From the NCBI GenBank assembly GCA_917880885.1, contig OU862916.1:53728831-53792830 (forward strand): DNA of 64,000 nucleotides. The letters are read 5' to 3'. A model generated the notes under the pieces. It did not search any database, was not told the origin of the DNA, and saw only the letters and a list, made by a program, of their open reading frames with translations. A program made the position numbers and the translations under genes. Origin of the DNA: Limnephilus marmoratus. Lineage: Eukaryota; Arthropoda; Insecta; Trichoptera; Limnephilidae. This document shows positions 21,901 through 33,284 of the stretch, one piece after another (within the stretch, counting starts at the first letter, position 1; every line of letters starts with the position of its first letter).

Positions 21901-22848
21901 TTTAAAGTTTTACATTCATCAGTTTGAGGGCATCGAGTTTGGATCCCACCCAGACGTTCCGTGTTCGATCCCTCGGCTGGCTAAGTCCTCCATCACGACT
22001 CAAGCAACATTTTCGGCATACTGTAGTGATAATAGGAGATTACAATAAATATTGTCTGGTTATTCTTTACTCGGGATATTTTGTATAATGTTAATGTAAG
22101 TACTTGCATACTGCTTACTAACCCCGTATGCATGGACATTGGAGGGTATAGAGTCGTTCTAATAAATGTAGCTTCGTTCAAAAAAAAGTAGAGTCTTGGC
22201 GTGTGCGGTGAAGGAGGAAACCATATGTTTCCGTATAACGCCGTTGGGAAAGTGGTGGGTCCCCTCCAATGTTTTACTCGGGAATGTTAGTCTTTCTTTT
22301 TTCTTTCTTTTATTCTTAAAAAAAATCCATATCAATTATTAGGAATTTATTGTAAAGGGGAAGTATTTAACTTATCACAAATTACGCCCGAATTTTAAAG
22401 GGTTAAATTGGCTGTGACACCATGGCCCATGGCAGATGATCAAAAGATCCGCGACTCGGTTTGGTGACGGAATTCTAAATATATTTAGCTTCACAAGATG
22501 ACAAAATTTATCATGGCTGAAAACCAAGTTGTTACCATGCACCGTAGTTATATTAAACCCACGTTTAAAAAAAAGTTAATTTAACCATATGCATCATTTC
22601 ATTTTACAATTAAGTTCTTGTATTTTAGTAAGACTAAATAGGTTTTTAAGTTTTATTTTGCTTTGAATGGCGATGGTCCACAAAAAACCAAAAACGTCTC
22701 AACCAAATTCTAATTGGATAGTACTTACATTTATTTCGTAAATTTGTACAGATGTAAATTTTTAAATATAATTTGTTCCAATTTCAGAAAATGCGTGTGT
22801 GCCTGCGTGTGTGTGCATAAGTACCACCAAGGTACTGGTAGAAGGCAA
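21901..22848. other. Unassigned spacer
   Basis: No supported gene. A GTTCGATCCC motif at about 21964 resembles a tRNA B box, but no A box or cloverleaf accompanies it. The remainder is AT-rich with nothing recognisable. Confidence 0.45.
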
Positions 22849-23000
22849 TAGCGCCTCCCACACGCACACTTCGGAGCGACCGTGTCCCGCGCCACTTCAG
22901 GCCGCCGCGCAGAAAAGTCTCACAGTGAACTGCGCTGTAAACCTATTGGTCTTTACTTTTCTGACTCGGTCGCTCCGAAGTGTGCGTGTGGGAGAGGCTA
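22849..23000. repeat. GC-rich inverted repeat
   Basis: Left arm 22849-22882 and right arm 22967-23000 are 34-base inverted repeats with two mismatches; the core is CACACGCACACTTCGGAGCG. Inside, AGAAAAGT and ACTTTTCT form a second pair. It stands out in base composition from its surroundings. I found no flanking direct repeat, so a MITE origin is possible but unproven. Confidence 0.6.
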
Positions 23001-23452
23001 TTGTCATCGACAGCGAGTTTATCTGCCGAGTTTCAGCTCGATCAAATGTCGGGAAGAGGCTTAATTTCCACTTCCAAGATTCCATTTCGTTCAGTCAATC
23101 ATTTATTATTATTTTTATTTATTCATTACATGCACCCGCTGAATTGCCAAATCAGTTTGTTAGAATGTCAAATTCAAAATGTTAATTATAACACTAAAGC
23201 ACATATATAACGATAGATATAACACAGTCAATATACTCAGAGAAATACACACACTCTAAGACACACAACATACTTAAATACACACATATGCATATTTATA
23301 CATAAGATTTCAACGTCATAGTCATGCACAATTAATGGATACTAATGTGTTAAGAAACAGTATCAATTATCAATATAAAAAATCTTGATCTAATGGCCAG
23401 TTTTTTTTTTAATTTCATTAGTTTTAAATATGCAGTTGCATCTTATTATATA
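23001..23452. other. Unassigned AT-rich spacer
   Basis: No supported gene. Short CACACA/ACACATA-rich patches around 23215-23300. Confidence 0.45.
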
Positions 23453-23970
23453 CTAGCAGACCCGGCCACACGTTGCTGTGACTAACGAAACACAACGCCA
23501 TTACCCAATCTTTATAAAATCCACACCACCCGCTTGCCAGCTGCCCGCTGCCCGCTGTCTGAATTGAATATTGGAATTTATCGGCTTTTCTCTACTATAA
23601 TAAGCATGTATTATACATATAAACTAATTAACTCGCCACTAATTATACAATGCTTGCAATGCAACACTGGATATTTGAAAAGGGAAAATCAAATACCTAC
23701 TTACTCTAGGACATCTATTTTCCAATTTCTTCCGTAGAACGAATTTCAAAAGTGACTATAGTACGGCCCGCCAGCCGTTTTAAATCGCACAAAAATATGT
23801 TTTCTTTAAATTTCTCGGCTTTTCTCTAATATAATTTACATGTATTATACATATAAACATTCCTCTTCATTCACTCTATCTATCGGTGAAAACCGTATGA
23901 AAATCCGTTGCGTAGTTTAAAAGATTAACGCGCACATACATTTTGAGCGACTTCATTTTATACTATGTAA
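23453..23970 (-). mobile_element. Short Helitron-like element, minus strand
   Basis: The minus-strand 3' end is CTAG at 23453-23456, preceded by 'GGCCGGGTCTG'. The minus-strand 5' end near 23970 reads 'ACATAGTATAAAATGAAGTC'. It matches the element at 12536-12854 at both ends and across 'CGCAACGGATTTTCATACGG'. It carries an internal near-duplicate (TTTCTCTACTATAATAAGCATG at about 23588 and TTTCTCTAATATAATTTACATG at about 23821, compared as similar segments). It has no coding capacity. Confidence 0.6.
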
Positions 23971-23984
23971 TGATGATGATGATT

Positions 23985-24735
23985 AGGAAATTCTCAGGCC
24001 CTGTGTCGCCTTTCGGATGGTGTGTGGAGGGTCTTTAAAGGAAAGGGAGGGTAGGAATTTCTGGGAAGGAAAAAGGTATAAGGGGTGATATATATACAAT
24101 ATGAACGCCCTATATATTTCTTTGTTTCCTTTTTTTTATTTTTTTCTTTAATATTTTTTTCTTCTATACTCACTGCGAAAACACTGTTTCTTACATATTC
24201 GATAATAAATTGCTTCTAGAATCTAGTCTACTACTACTATCCTACTGTATCGTGTAGTATAATAATGTGAATGGAATCTGTGAATGTTAACTTTACTTAA
24301 TACTACATATATGAACAATCATGCACCTACCATACCCAATATAAACGAATCCTGTCAATTTGACTGTCCTAGAACGGGAGACCTTCCTAGTTGGACAGTT
24401 AAAGCTTCTTGTACTGTTAATGTATTCTTTATAACAAAAGAAAAAAAATAAAAATAAAAAAAATAAGTCCGGGAGAAATGCACGTAGGAATCTATCCCTG
24501 CTACTGCGGTGCAAAACTATGTTACCAGAGAGTCCGGCTGGAGAGGTCTCCATCAACCAGTCTCTCCCAAGTCTCATCCGCACAAATCCGAACAAACCTC
24601 ACCCTATGAACAACACGGACCACGGACAACTGCTAAGTCACCAAACGTATATTAGGATGATCTATGACAGAGATGTTGGCTATTCAATAATTCTCTGGAC
24701 AGCGGTACCCATGCCCACCTTCCGAATTGTAATGG
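23985..24735 (-). repeat. Family A copy (minus), split by a LINE tail
   Basis: The minus-strand 3' part is 23985-24100 (reverse complements of CCCTCCACAC and CTTCCCAGAAATTCC). The 5' part is 24476-24735 (GCGGTGCAAAACTATG, CACCCTATGAAC, TAAGTCACCAAACGT). About 375 bp between them is a plus-strand retroposon tail. The frame is broken; no protein is supported. Confidence 0.7.
24101..24475 (+). repeat. LINE-type tail with TTGACTGTCC hairpin, copy 2
   Basis: TTGACTGTCC (24360-24369) pairs with GGACAGTTAA (24393-24402) with one wobble. An A-rich tail of AAAAATAAAAA type follows at about 24430-24466 and ends where family A sequence resumes. It was inserted in the opposite orientation to the host repeat. 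The upstream part (24101-24355) is AT-rich with no coding block. Confidence 0.6.
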
Positions 24736-25371
24736 ATTAATTAAATAATTTAATCAAGAAAACAATCATCAATCAATATATAATGTCACCGTAGACCAAA
24801 ATTTGGCTCTCTTTTTTACACTGAAATAATGACAGCAATCACTGGAATAAGTCAGGCACGTCTCTGTATAATATATATCGAGCGTTGGACTTGGGTTAGG
24901 TTAGGTTACAATAGATAAGGCGAACATCTTCAATAGTCGAGTATAAAATGTCGTCTGCAAATAAAATGATACTGTGACATGAATTAACCATTAGCGAGAG
25001 CTTCGTCCTGTCTGAAGTGAATATTCGGCTGCCATAAGCCATTGGCCACACTCCTTATTTTGTTCGTAACGTTGTGACCATTACCAGGCAAAATACTTCA
25101 TTTCGTAATTTCAACCTGATGCTCATTTCGCTTTTACGATTTCTGTGACGCATAATAAAATTAATCTATGATGTTCTTAATTTTATAAAGACATTTTAAT
25201 CCTTTTCAGAGGTTTGATAACCTCAGCATTAGTGGCTTCGGATTAAAATTGAATAAAATGATGTATTTTAAGCATGTAATGCAAAAGAGGCAAGTGTAAA
25301 CATCGCAGTTTTTTGGTTTATTTTTATTTTAGCTCCACATATAAAAATGAAGAAAAAAAAGAAAAAAAAAA
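24736..25371. other. Unassigned spacer
   Basis: AT-rich without supported genes. GGGTTAGGTTAGGTTAC at about 24892 is a short telomere-like string, too short to be meaningful. An A-rich run at 25350-25370 precedes the Penelope fragment. Confidence 0.45.
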
Positions 25372-25807
25372 TTTTCCCTTTCTAATATTAAACCAGCTTT
25401 TTATACAAGAAATAATATCGGTAATTTTTTGAGAAATACTAAAGATAAATACCATAAATTGACTAATTCCGGAATGTATAAACTCAAATGCAATGATTGT
25501 CCCTCATTTTATATTGGAAAAACAACTCGTAATTTTAAAATCAGAATCAAAGAACATTTAAGGTGTCTTAATAATAATAATTTTTCTGAGTTCGCTAACC
25601 ATATCATTGAAAATAACCATAGTTTTGATAAAAATACAGGGATAAATATTCTTCATATTAATCATAAAGGAAAACGTTTAGAAAACTTAGAAGCCTTGGA
25701 AATTAAAAAAATCTCTTAAAAATAATGAATCTATTATCAACAAACAAAAAATATTGTCTTATAGCCCAATCATGGATTTGTTCCCCTACCCACCCACTCT
25801 ACATTAA
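25372..25807 (+). pseudogene. Penelope-like element ORF, C-terminal GIY-YIG endonuclease
   Basis: The frame starting at 25372 reads 'NIKPAFYTRNNIGNFLRNT' then 'NSGMYKLKCNDCPSFYIGKT' and 'RNFKIRIKEHL'. This is the KPAF-T-NN linker and the GIY-YIG nuclease domain (here GMY...YIG) with the CxxC pair and the catalytic Arg/Glu region that define Penelope-like retroelements. One frameshift near 25711 is needed to reach the true C-terminus (SLKNNESIIN... to the stop at 25805-25807). The RT domain is missing, so the copy is 5' truncated. A hammerhead-like motif follows about 100 bases downstream. In intact elements this nuclease makes the nick that primes reverse transcription. Confidence 0.88.
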
Positions 25808-25894
25808 TACCTACCCACCCAATCTACATTATTAACTAGCAACGGCTCCACCCCTACCATAATAAAACATTGTTCGAAACTGTCAAATTATTAT

Positions 25895-25945
25895 AAGCTT
25901 TCCCTGAAGAAGGAACGTTTGTTCCGAAACCGGTCGGATTTACGC
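25895..25945 (+). ncRNA. Hammerhead-ribozyme-like motif of the Penelope element
   Basis: CTGAAGA at 25904-25910, one extra A, a perfect 5-bp stem II (GGAAC/GTTCC, loop GTTT), GAAA at 25926-25929, self-complementary CCGG, then TC as the cleavage dinucleotide. Stem I is short (TCC/GGA). The position just 3' of a GIY-YIG ORF is the strongest link in this window between the motif and a Penelope-like element. Confidence 0.7.
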
Positions 25946-25984
25946 ATTTTTTTATATTTTTTTTTTATTAATAATTTTTTTTGT

Positions 25985-26812
25985 TACATACATAAAAATA
26001 TTATAAAAAACATTTCTTTTGATAAGAAGTAAAAAAAAGGAACTATAAAATTAAATATGTAGCTTAACGATAAACAATAATACAATTTAACAACAAAAAA
26101 AAGACATTACAATAGTATACATATATGTATGGTAACAAAAAAAAAAATCCCACATAGGCATCGCCAGTTCGTGGGTATACTTAAGTTTTTTTTTTAATGC
26201 AGTTAAGATACAACATAGCAAATTAAACTTTAAATTAGTTAATTGAAACATTGTTTTAACATATTTATAGAACAAATAATTCCGTATTTAAAAAACTAAA
26301 GTTAAGAAAAAAAAAATATTTACATGAAAAACAAAAAAGGTTAAATAAAAATTAGGGATTTGTAAAGTTATAACAGGTAAGATGTTATAGCAGGTAGGTA
26401 TTTGTGTCATTTGTAGTTACCCAAGTCTTTATTAATTTTTTGTATATGCTGTAAGAGGATATGTTTTTAGATTTAATTTCTATAGTCTGATACAGTGCAT
26501 TATAGATTTTTGGTGCAATAAAAAAGCATGTCTTTGCGCAAGCCTAGTTTTGCATAGGGGAACCTCAAATGCATTATTTACTCTACTGCTGGAGCGTTTT
26601 TCGTTTTTTGTAAAATATACATTTCGTGAAAATATATATTTCAGACATTGCATACAGTAGATTTTTCTTATATCTAAGAGTTCAGCTTCTTGGAATAATT
26701 GCAAGGAGGGGTAGGTAACATCTTTATGCAACATTATTTTTATTATTAATTTTTGAGTAATTTCTAGTTGCTTAATATGGGTATCATAAATACCCCCCCA
26801 TCCAATTATTCC
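25985..26812 (-). pseudogene. 5'-truncated LINE, RT C-terminal fragment with 3' UTR
   Basis: From about 26812 down, the minus strand reads 'YGIIGWGG', 'KQLEITQKLIIKIMLHKDVT' and 'YPSLQLFQEAELLDIRKIY', the post-palm blocks of CR1/Jockey-like ORF2. It continues with one frame slip near 26505 to a stop near 26410. The remaining sequence to about 25985 is A/T-rich and likely 3' UTR plus tail. It differs enough from LINE1-4 to be a separate family or a much older copy. Confidence 0.78.
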
Positions 26813-27829
26813 ATAAGTGGTTTATACAAAGTTGAATTGTTTCATTTTTCTATGAAGAAAATAGTTTCCCTCTTAAAAAAATACCTTCATCAACGTAATT
26901 TTTTCTTAATTTTTTTCTACAAAAATAAACTGCGAAAATACCGTATTAGGTACCTATGCGATTTCTGATTTTTCTGCATTTAAATATGATTAAAATTATA
27001 ATTGCACTTACGGTTATGTTGCACTACACGATTGATTTGCTAATCTATGGGCGTTTTACAAGGTGCATTTTTTTGCAAGTGGATTCGGATGAAAACATGT
27101 TCTATTTCCGCTTTTTAAGATGGTGTTTTGTTTGACACCTGCCATCTGTCATTGTTTTATGTAACTAAATTATGTGGAAATGTTGCATGTTTATTATCGT
27201 TTTAAATTTAAAATATTGAAAAATATCTTTATTTCTAATGGTGAAAGTATAATATTACGTATTAAATTTCGCGTGTATTTTTAATGATTTGTTGACGGCA
27301 AAGGAATATGATGGGTGTGATCTAAGGTTATGTTCAAGATGTTAACATTTTTGGCGATTATTACCGTCCCAAAATAATGTTTCTTCTCCAATGGAAATTA
27401 AACAATATGATGTGTAAAATCTAAGAATGAAAATAATCAAAAGATTATTGTCATACTTAGATTTTATACATATCCCACTTAGACGTGTACAGCAAAGATT
27501 TTTCGTATGGGTCCCTAAATAGTTTCCATATGGGGATCAGTGTTTCCATATAAAAGTATCGTGTAAAACGCCCGTTATTATCTTTTTGTTACACGAGTAT
27601 CTTCTAATTGTGTCCGGGTCATTGCCTTCTAAATATTTTATTTGTTTAAGAACGTCATCGTTATGTACCAAGGAATATCCAATATATTTTAAAAAATAAC
27701 TGTATATCGATAGATATAAATAGAGATTATATCGTACCTTTATTTTTGTGTTAACACCGCACACATACCGTTCTCACTCCACGGAGTCTGTGGGTCTATT
27801 GCATCCTCGATTGGGGTATTTTATGAGCC
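26813..27829. other. Unassigned AT-rich spacer with one long hairpin
   Basis: No supported protein. A near-perfect hairpin lies at 27410-27471 (listed separately). Otherwise no repeat recognised. Confidence 0.5.
27410..27471. ncRNA. Near-perfect 29-bp hairpin, unknown role
   Basis: 27411-27438 pairs with 27443-27470 across a 4-base AAAA loop with two mismatches and one G-T wobble; the flanking A/T (27410/27471) extends it. The arms contain AAAATCTAAG and CTTAGATTTT. The loop is small for a conserved microRNA precursor. It could be a small palindromic repeat or an endo-siRNA source. Confidence 0.5.
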
Positions 27830-28380
27830 TGAAAGGGGTGAGAGTGGAAGGAGTTGGGAGAGAGAAAGTACCTGGCAATTCACAGCAGGTCACTAAACAT
27901 AGTTAATGTCATTAATAATTATTATTATTGGATGATTTTTATAGCGCCATTTTCGTGAGAAAATCACCTCAAGGATGCTTTACAAATTCAGTACATTAAT
28001 ACATTGTAAGTAATGATTCTATTCTGAGTAATGATCTTTCACCAGGGCGATTTGGGAGGCGGGAATGGGTACCACCGCCCCGGGAACCTTTATTGGATAA
28101 CCAACACCTCTGCCATTGGTCACCCTAAGTGGTTCGTTACGTTTGGTGACTTAGCAGGGGTACCCGGGTTCATGCTGTGAGGTTTGTATAGGTCTTGGAG
28201 GCGGATGATCAGGACACACGGAACCCCAGATTTCTACCGACCCCTTAAACCCTTTTCCTTCTCAGAACTCTCCTCTCCTTTCTTTTTCTTAAAAAAACCC
28301 TCCACAGAACATCCGCAAAGATGTCAAAGGCCCTGAGGGAAATTATTTTCCTCAGGGCCTCCTGTGTGGAGCTCACGGAG
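27830..28380 (+). repeat. Block D plus family A, contiguous copy
   Basis: Block D words (GAAAGTACCTGGCAATTCAC, CAGGTCACTAAACATAG) at 27868-27904 are followed by a family E motif (27940-27990), 'TTTCACCAGGGCGATTTGGG' and a complete family A sequence. That sequence ends in a strong terminal hairpin (CCCTGAGG/CCTCAGGG, about 28332-28357) and CCTGTGTGGAGCTCA. This copy best shows that D and A belong to one element. Confidence 0.7.
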
Positions 28381-28399
28381 TATTTTTTATAAAAAAACA

Positions 28400-28685
28400 G
28401 CATGAAACCCTGAGAAAAATATTTTCCCTCAGACCCTATGTCAACTTTAGGGATGCTGTGTGGAGAATCTTTTTAAGGAAAGGAAGGAGAGGAAGTTCTG
28501 GGAAGAAAAAGGTAAGAGGGGTGGGTAGAAATCTAGGGTTCAGTGTGTCCAGGTCATGCACCACCAGATCCAGACAAACCTCACCCCATGAACCCAGGGC
28601 ACCCGAGCTAAGTCACCAAACGTAGCGAACCTATGGTAGAGGTGTTGGTTATCCAATAAATTGTTCCCGGTCTCCCAAATTGAGG
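28400..28685 (-). repeat. Family A copy in tail-to-tail orientation with the previous one
   Basis: Reverse complement of family A, from the degraded hairpin (28410-28440) to the GGGAACAATTTATTGG-type start near 28670. Its 3' end faces that of 27830-28380 across about 20 bases, making an inverted pair of roughly 300-bp arms. Confidence 0.75.
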
Positions 28686-29164
28686 ATTTTGTATAACTAA
28701 CTAAATACATTACAATATAAAGTCACTCTGTGGAAAGTAGTGTTGCGAGTTGTGAAAGCACAAGCATGTCCGTTGATACAAGCACAGCGATTAAAATTTA
28801 AAATCCTTTTATTATATTACAATATTAATCTAGAGCACATTTCTAAGTAATGATAGGCGACTGACCTGTCAATAGGAGTCATGCGAAAAAAACACGAAGT
28901 GAAAGTTGCTCTCTGATTCTACTGAACATAGTCGTCATACTTATCTTGCGACAGTCGGATATCTAACTGCTTCAGTCAAGCAAAATTAATTACACACAAT
29001 TTGTCAAGAACAATATGTTATTTGCCTTTATAACAGTTTTACCTGTTTAATCGATGATAAACGCGTCTTCTCAGAATGATGAGCCACTTGCACACCTTTT
29101 GAGTTATATTTGAAAAGACAAGTGCAATTTTAATATTTTTTATATTAGTTCCAAGCAGGGGGCC
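28686..29164. other. Unassigned spacer
   Basis: No supported gene or repeat. Confidence 0.45.
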
Positions 29165-29540
29165 TCGAGGAAAATAATTTAATAGTGTCATCTTTAAAGA
29201 TGTTGTGTGGAGAGTTTTTTAAGGAAATTAAGAGAGGAAGATCTGGGAAGGAAAAAGGTGTAAGATGTGGGTAGGATTCTGGGGTTCAGTATTTCCGGGA
29301 GTGACGGACGTATAAATTGTGCAGTGCAAGGCGATGAGTCGAGAGAGTCCGGCAGGAGAGGTCAAAAGGCCTCCCTCAAGATGGGCAGACTCACCCGCCG
29401 CCAAGACGTAGACAAACATCACCCCATGAATCGGGCACTACTGCTAAGTCACCAAACGTAGCGGACACCTATGACAGAGATGTTCGTTATCTAATTAATT
29501 GTTCCCAGCGCAGCGGAACCCACACCCGCCTCCCAAATAC
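29165..29540 (-). repeat. Family A copy, minus strand
   Basis: Contains the reverse complements of CTTCCCAGATCTTCC, the CACTGCACAATTTATACGTC region, and TAAGTCACCAAACGTAGCGG, ending near 29530 at the element's 5' end. It lies head to head with the copy starting at 29640. Confidence 0.7.
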
Positions 29541-29639
29541 ATTAATTTTATTATTCCCTATGTAGATAGACAGATATTTATTTCGTTTATTGATTTTATT
29601 TTAGTAATTTGTTATTCAAAGTTTATAAATTACTAATTG

Positions 29640-30195
29640 AAGTTTGTCTCGATCTTGGCGGCAGACCAGTAAGCCCACCTACTGCGTAGCAGGCCAGATC
29701 GAGAGATTGGTTGAGGGAGACCTTTCCAATAGGACTCTCTCGAACCATCGTCTTGCTCCGCAGTGGCAGGGATGGATTCATAGGAACGTCACTCCTGAAC
29801 GTACTGACCCCCAGATTCCTACACACCCCTCATACCCGTTTCCTTTCCTGACTTGAAACGAGTGTGCTTTAGACCACACGACTGAAGTAGAACTTTTTTA
29901 GCTCCACCTATATATAGAAACGTAACTGGCTATGAGAGAAAGAGAGATAGAAAATGTGTTGAAAAAAAATGCTCGCATCTCTCTCTCTTGCCCCTACAGT
30001 AATATACGAAACATGACTTTCTCTTTTTCTATCTTCACTGACTTATGTCTCCCTCTCAACCGTTCGCCACTTTTCGTAACGCTCTCGTCACGCATTCGCC
30101 AGCTTACTCCCTGAAGTTTTACTTCAAAAAAACCATGACATTGGCCCTGAGGGGAATTATTATCAGGGTCTCCTGTGTGGAGCTATTGTAAAAAA
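29640..30195 (+). repeat. Family A copy, split by a putative MITE
   Basis: 29640-29856 carries the middle of family A (GTCTTGGCGGCAGACCAG, ATCGTCTTGCTCCGCAGTGG). 30131-30195 carries its hairpin and terminus (GGCCCTGAGGGG, TCCTGTGTGGAGCT). The 270-bp gap is foreign sequence. Confidence 0.65.
29857..30130. mobile_element. Putative MITE inserted in family A
   Basis: Short inverted similarity between TGAAGTAGAACTT near the left end (29883-29895) and TGAAGTAAAACTT read in reverse at the right end (30110-30123). The interior has CTCTCTCTC/GAGAGAAAGAGAG tracts. The interruption of a repeat copy shows it is an insertion, but I could not fix the termini or a target duplication. Confidence 0.4.
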
Positions 30196-30456
30196 TGATA
30201 TTATATCGAACGTGTCATAGGAATACGTGTGCATTGAACGAGTGCGCTAAAGCATATGACAACCCTGGACTTTGGACTTTGGACTTTGGATTTATTTATT
30301 TTTCAGAGTACCTAAACCGAAGTTTACTTGCTCTAACATATTTATTTAAGGATTATCTAATGATGCTTTACATGGTTTTTAATGTTAATGAGTTTTCGAG
30401 AAATGAAAATTTAATTTTACTGCGGCTTTATGCAGGAATATTCTATACGTAAATTA

Positions 30457-31655
30457 TTAATCTCTACGTAAGACAGATTTGGGTTTTTTGTATTTAAAGT
30501 GGTCGTTCTCGCTGTATTTAGCGAGAGAGTTTATAGTGGGATTAGAGTGACTATCTAGGCCAGCGTAAAACCTAGTAGCCTGTGCAAAGATAAGGTCTTT
30601 AACCAACGGGACGTTGGATTCATTGTGGAGAGTAGATATTCTACTCCAGTGAGGTGCATTTAAGGCGAGTCTAATGCATTTATTTTGAAAGATTTGAAGT
30701 TTATCAATATGGGTTTTTGCTGCATAACCCCAGATTGGGCAACCGTATGAAAAACTTGATCTGATGGTTGTCTTATAAAGCAGTAATTTATTGTCTGTAG
30801 ATAGACGGCTATTTCTACACATCATGGGATATAGGGATGATAGATAACGATTTGCAGCTTTTCTTTTTTCTTCTATATGTTTTTTCCAAGTTAGTTGATA
30901 ATCTAGAGTGACACCGAGGTATTTTAAAGACGATTCCCATGGAACAGTTTTCCCAAACAGTTTAATGAAAGGGGGCCGTTTGGGCCGTGTTTTGTGGAAC
31001 ACGGTCGCGACACTTTTGGTCGGATTGATAGAGATTCTCCACTTTTTACACCACTTTTCTGTAAGAGTGGCTTGTTTCTGTACGCGGCGTGTAGCAGTGG
31101 CCTCGACAGTTGAACTCGAGATGATGTTTGTGTCATCAGCGAATTGGGTTATTATGATATTGTGATCTATTGGTTTAGGAATGTCACTCGAATAAATGTT
31201 GTATAAAGACGGGGAGAGTTGGCTGCCTTGCGGGACCCCAGCTGACAGGGGACGAGTAGTGGAGAAAATATTATTTATTTTTACTTTAAATGAACGATTT
31301 CTCAGGAAACTATTTATAAGTTGGATAATTCTAAGTGGGTACCCTAGACAGTACATTTTATATATGAGGCCGTTATGCCAGACTTTGTCGAACGCTTTGC
31401 TAACGTCTAGAGAGAGTATTACTGTTTTTTTCTTTGTATTGAAGCCCTCCGTGATGTGTTCCACGACACGGAGGAGTTGATGAGTGGTTGAATGACCAGC
31501 TCGAAACCCATGCTGAAAGTCTGGCAAGAATTTACATTTATTTGTGATTTCATTTAATCTTACAAGGATTACTTTTTCCAGGACTTTACCCAAGCAAGGA
31601 AGGAGACTTATCGGCCTATGGTTCTCCGGTAATAATGGATCCTTGCCTGGTTTGT
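30457..31655 (-). pseudogene. Jockey-type LINE reverse transcriptase, 5' truncated
   Basis: An uninterrupted minus-strand frame runs from about 31655 ('PGKDPLLPENHRPISLLPCL') through 'FQHGFRAGHSTTHQLL', 'LSLDVSKAFDKVWHNGLIYK', 'GVPQGSQLSPSLYNIY', 'QFADDTNII' (catalytic Asp pair near 31138) and 'LKYLGVTLDYQLTWKKHI' to a stop at 30457. This covers RT motifs from the fingers to the C-terminal 'FSYGCPIWGYAA' block. No endonuclease or ORF1 is present because the copy is cut off at the 5' side. The open frame of about 400 codons without a lesion suggests a fairly young insertion. It could make a partial RT but not a functional element. It is clearly distinct from LINE1-4. Confidence 0.9.
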
Positions 31656-33284
31656 TACGCTGTCACAGAGTACCGTGCCGCGAGCACGACAATCTGAGTG
31701 CTGCTATTGGCTAGCGGAACAATGTGCATGTGATGCCCCTTCCAAATGATTTGTCTACAACGCAATTATGTCCTTTAACTAACTAATCAATTGAAAACAT
31801 TAATGAAATTGATAATGAATACGTGCGGCAGCCTCATTGGACTGGAAAACACATCTAAATAACTACCTAATACTTCCACAAGGGAGTCTAGACAGCAATG
31901 ATCAACGCCAAGGAATTGGCTGTCTATTTACGTCACCCCCACCATGCGACCAGCCGAGCCACTATTGGTCAATTCTGAACAAAGGAAAAATCTGAATCGT
32001 GAATATTTACGACAGCGAATTCATGTTCCGAAAAATTTGGAGCTCAATTTCGAGAAATTGGGAATAATTTGGATCAAGAAATAAACATCATCACCTAAAA
32101 ATGAGTATATGCTACAAAAACAACCCAAAAACTGACGTCTATCAGTGATTGTTGCACTTTAAGAAAAATATTTACTGTTTAAAATTGTACCTTATATCAC
32201 ATATGTATACTTGTACCTTTTCTTGTAAACACAATAAAAATGATGTGAGACTTTGGTATCCTAAGTTGGTAAGATCATGGCAAAAACTATCACACATAAT
32301 TTTGACACAGCTGACTTCCAATCGTAGCGACCAGGGAAATTACCTAAAACAAGTACCTTAGAAAAATTAAGGAGGTTCTGTCCCCCAAAAGTCCGACCTG
32401 AGTTTGCCCTATAAAAATAGAAGTCAAACCGGTAGGAAGTCAGTGCAAAACTATCAGCCAAGAAGAAAGATACCAACTCAAGATACCAACAGTCTCCAAG
32501 TTCAAACCTCTTTTAAAGTGTTTTAGTCAGTCTTAGATTCAGTTTACCTATCCCAGTATCCCAGTAACCTAAAAACCCCAGTCTCCCACAGTCTCCAAAG
32601 TGAAAAATATTTATTTTAATCCAGTACTAAAATCAGTTTTGCCATTATACCTAGAAGCATTTTTTGTCAAAGTAGTAAATTCATTTAAAAGACCAGTGGC
32701 GTTCCAAAATCCACTGGCGTACGAAACTCCATTGGCGTGTCATTGTGGCCAGCTCCCTATTATATTTAGTTTATGTACAAACGTCTAGTACAGATATTGC
32801 CAAGCCAATACGATTAGAATACAATGAAAAATAATAAAATAAAAATACAAGAGTAAATATGTAACAATATATTGACATAACAATGCCTTCGTTTATATAA
32901 AAACGAGGAAATACAAGTAGTTTTTCTCTTATCAAACAACAATCCTTCTCACGCAAAGTAATATGATTAAGTTTAGTGTTTGTTACAATGTTTTAACAGT
33001 GTAGTATGTGTTGTGTAAACGGCTATTTATTATCAGTTTATCACTTAAGATTTACAAGGTTGCAAAACTCCCTAAATTGAATGATAACAAAATACGGGAA
33101 GTAGCGACCTTACGGGTCAATGTACGCCACTCATAAACTGATAAGATGCTGAACAAATAATAACGGCGTTGCCTATGAGATAAATAAAGCCGAACTCGAT
33201 TTTATTATAGGCAATGAATGTTTAAAATCTGAATTAATAATTTCGGTGGCGAACTCTGTTACCGTGACAAAGTTATAAGTTACT
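31656..33284. other. Unassigned spacer
   Basis: No supported gene. Repeated CCAGT/AGTCTCC words at about 32460-32600 give weak local redundancy; nothing else recognised. Confidence 0.45.

Noticed and set aside
21920..22000. Possible tRNA or SINE B box (GTTCGATCCC)
   Set aside because: No A box at the right distance and no foldable cloverleaf.
22799..23185. 128-codon plus-strand frame over the GC-rich inverted repeat
   Set aside because: Four frames in both orientations are open here because of base composition; no domain or codon pattern supports a gene.
24892..24908. Telomere-like GGTTAGGTTAGGTTA
   Set aside because: Only two to three units, also at 42671 and 43824; too short for telomeric or TRAS/SART target sequence.
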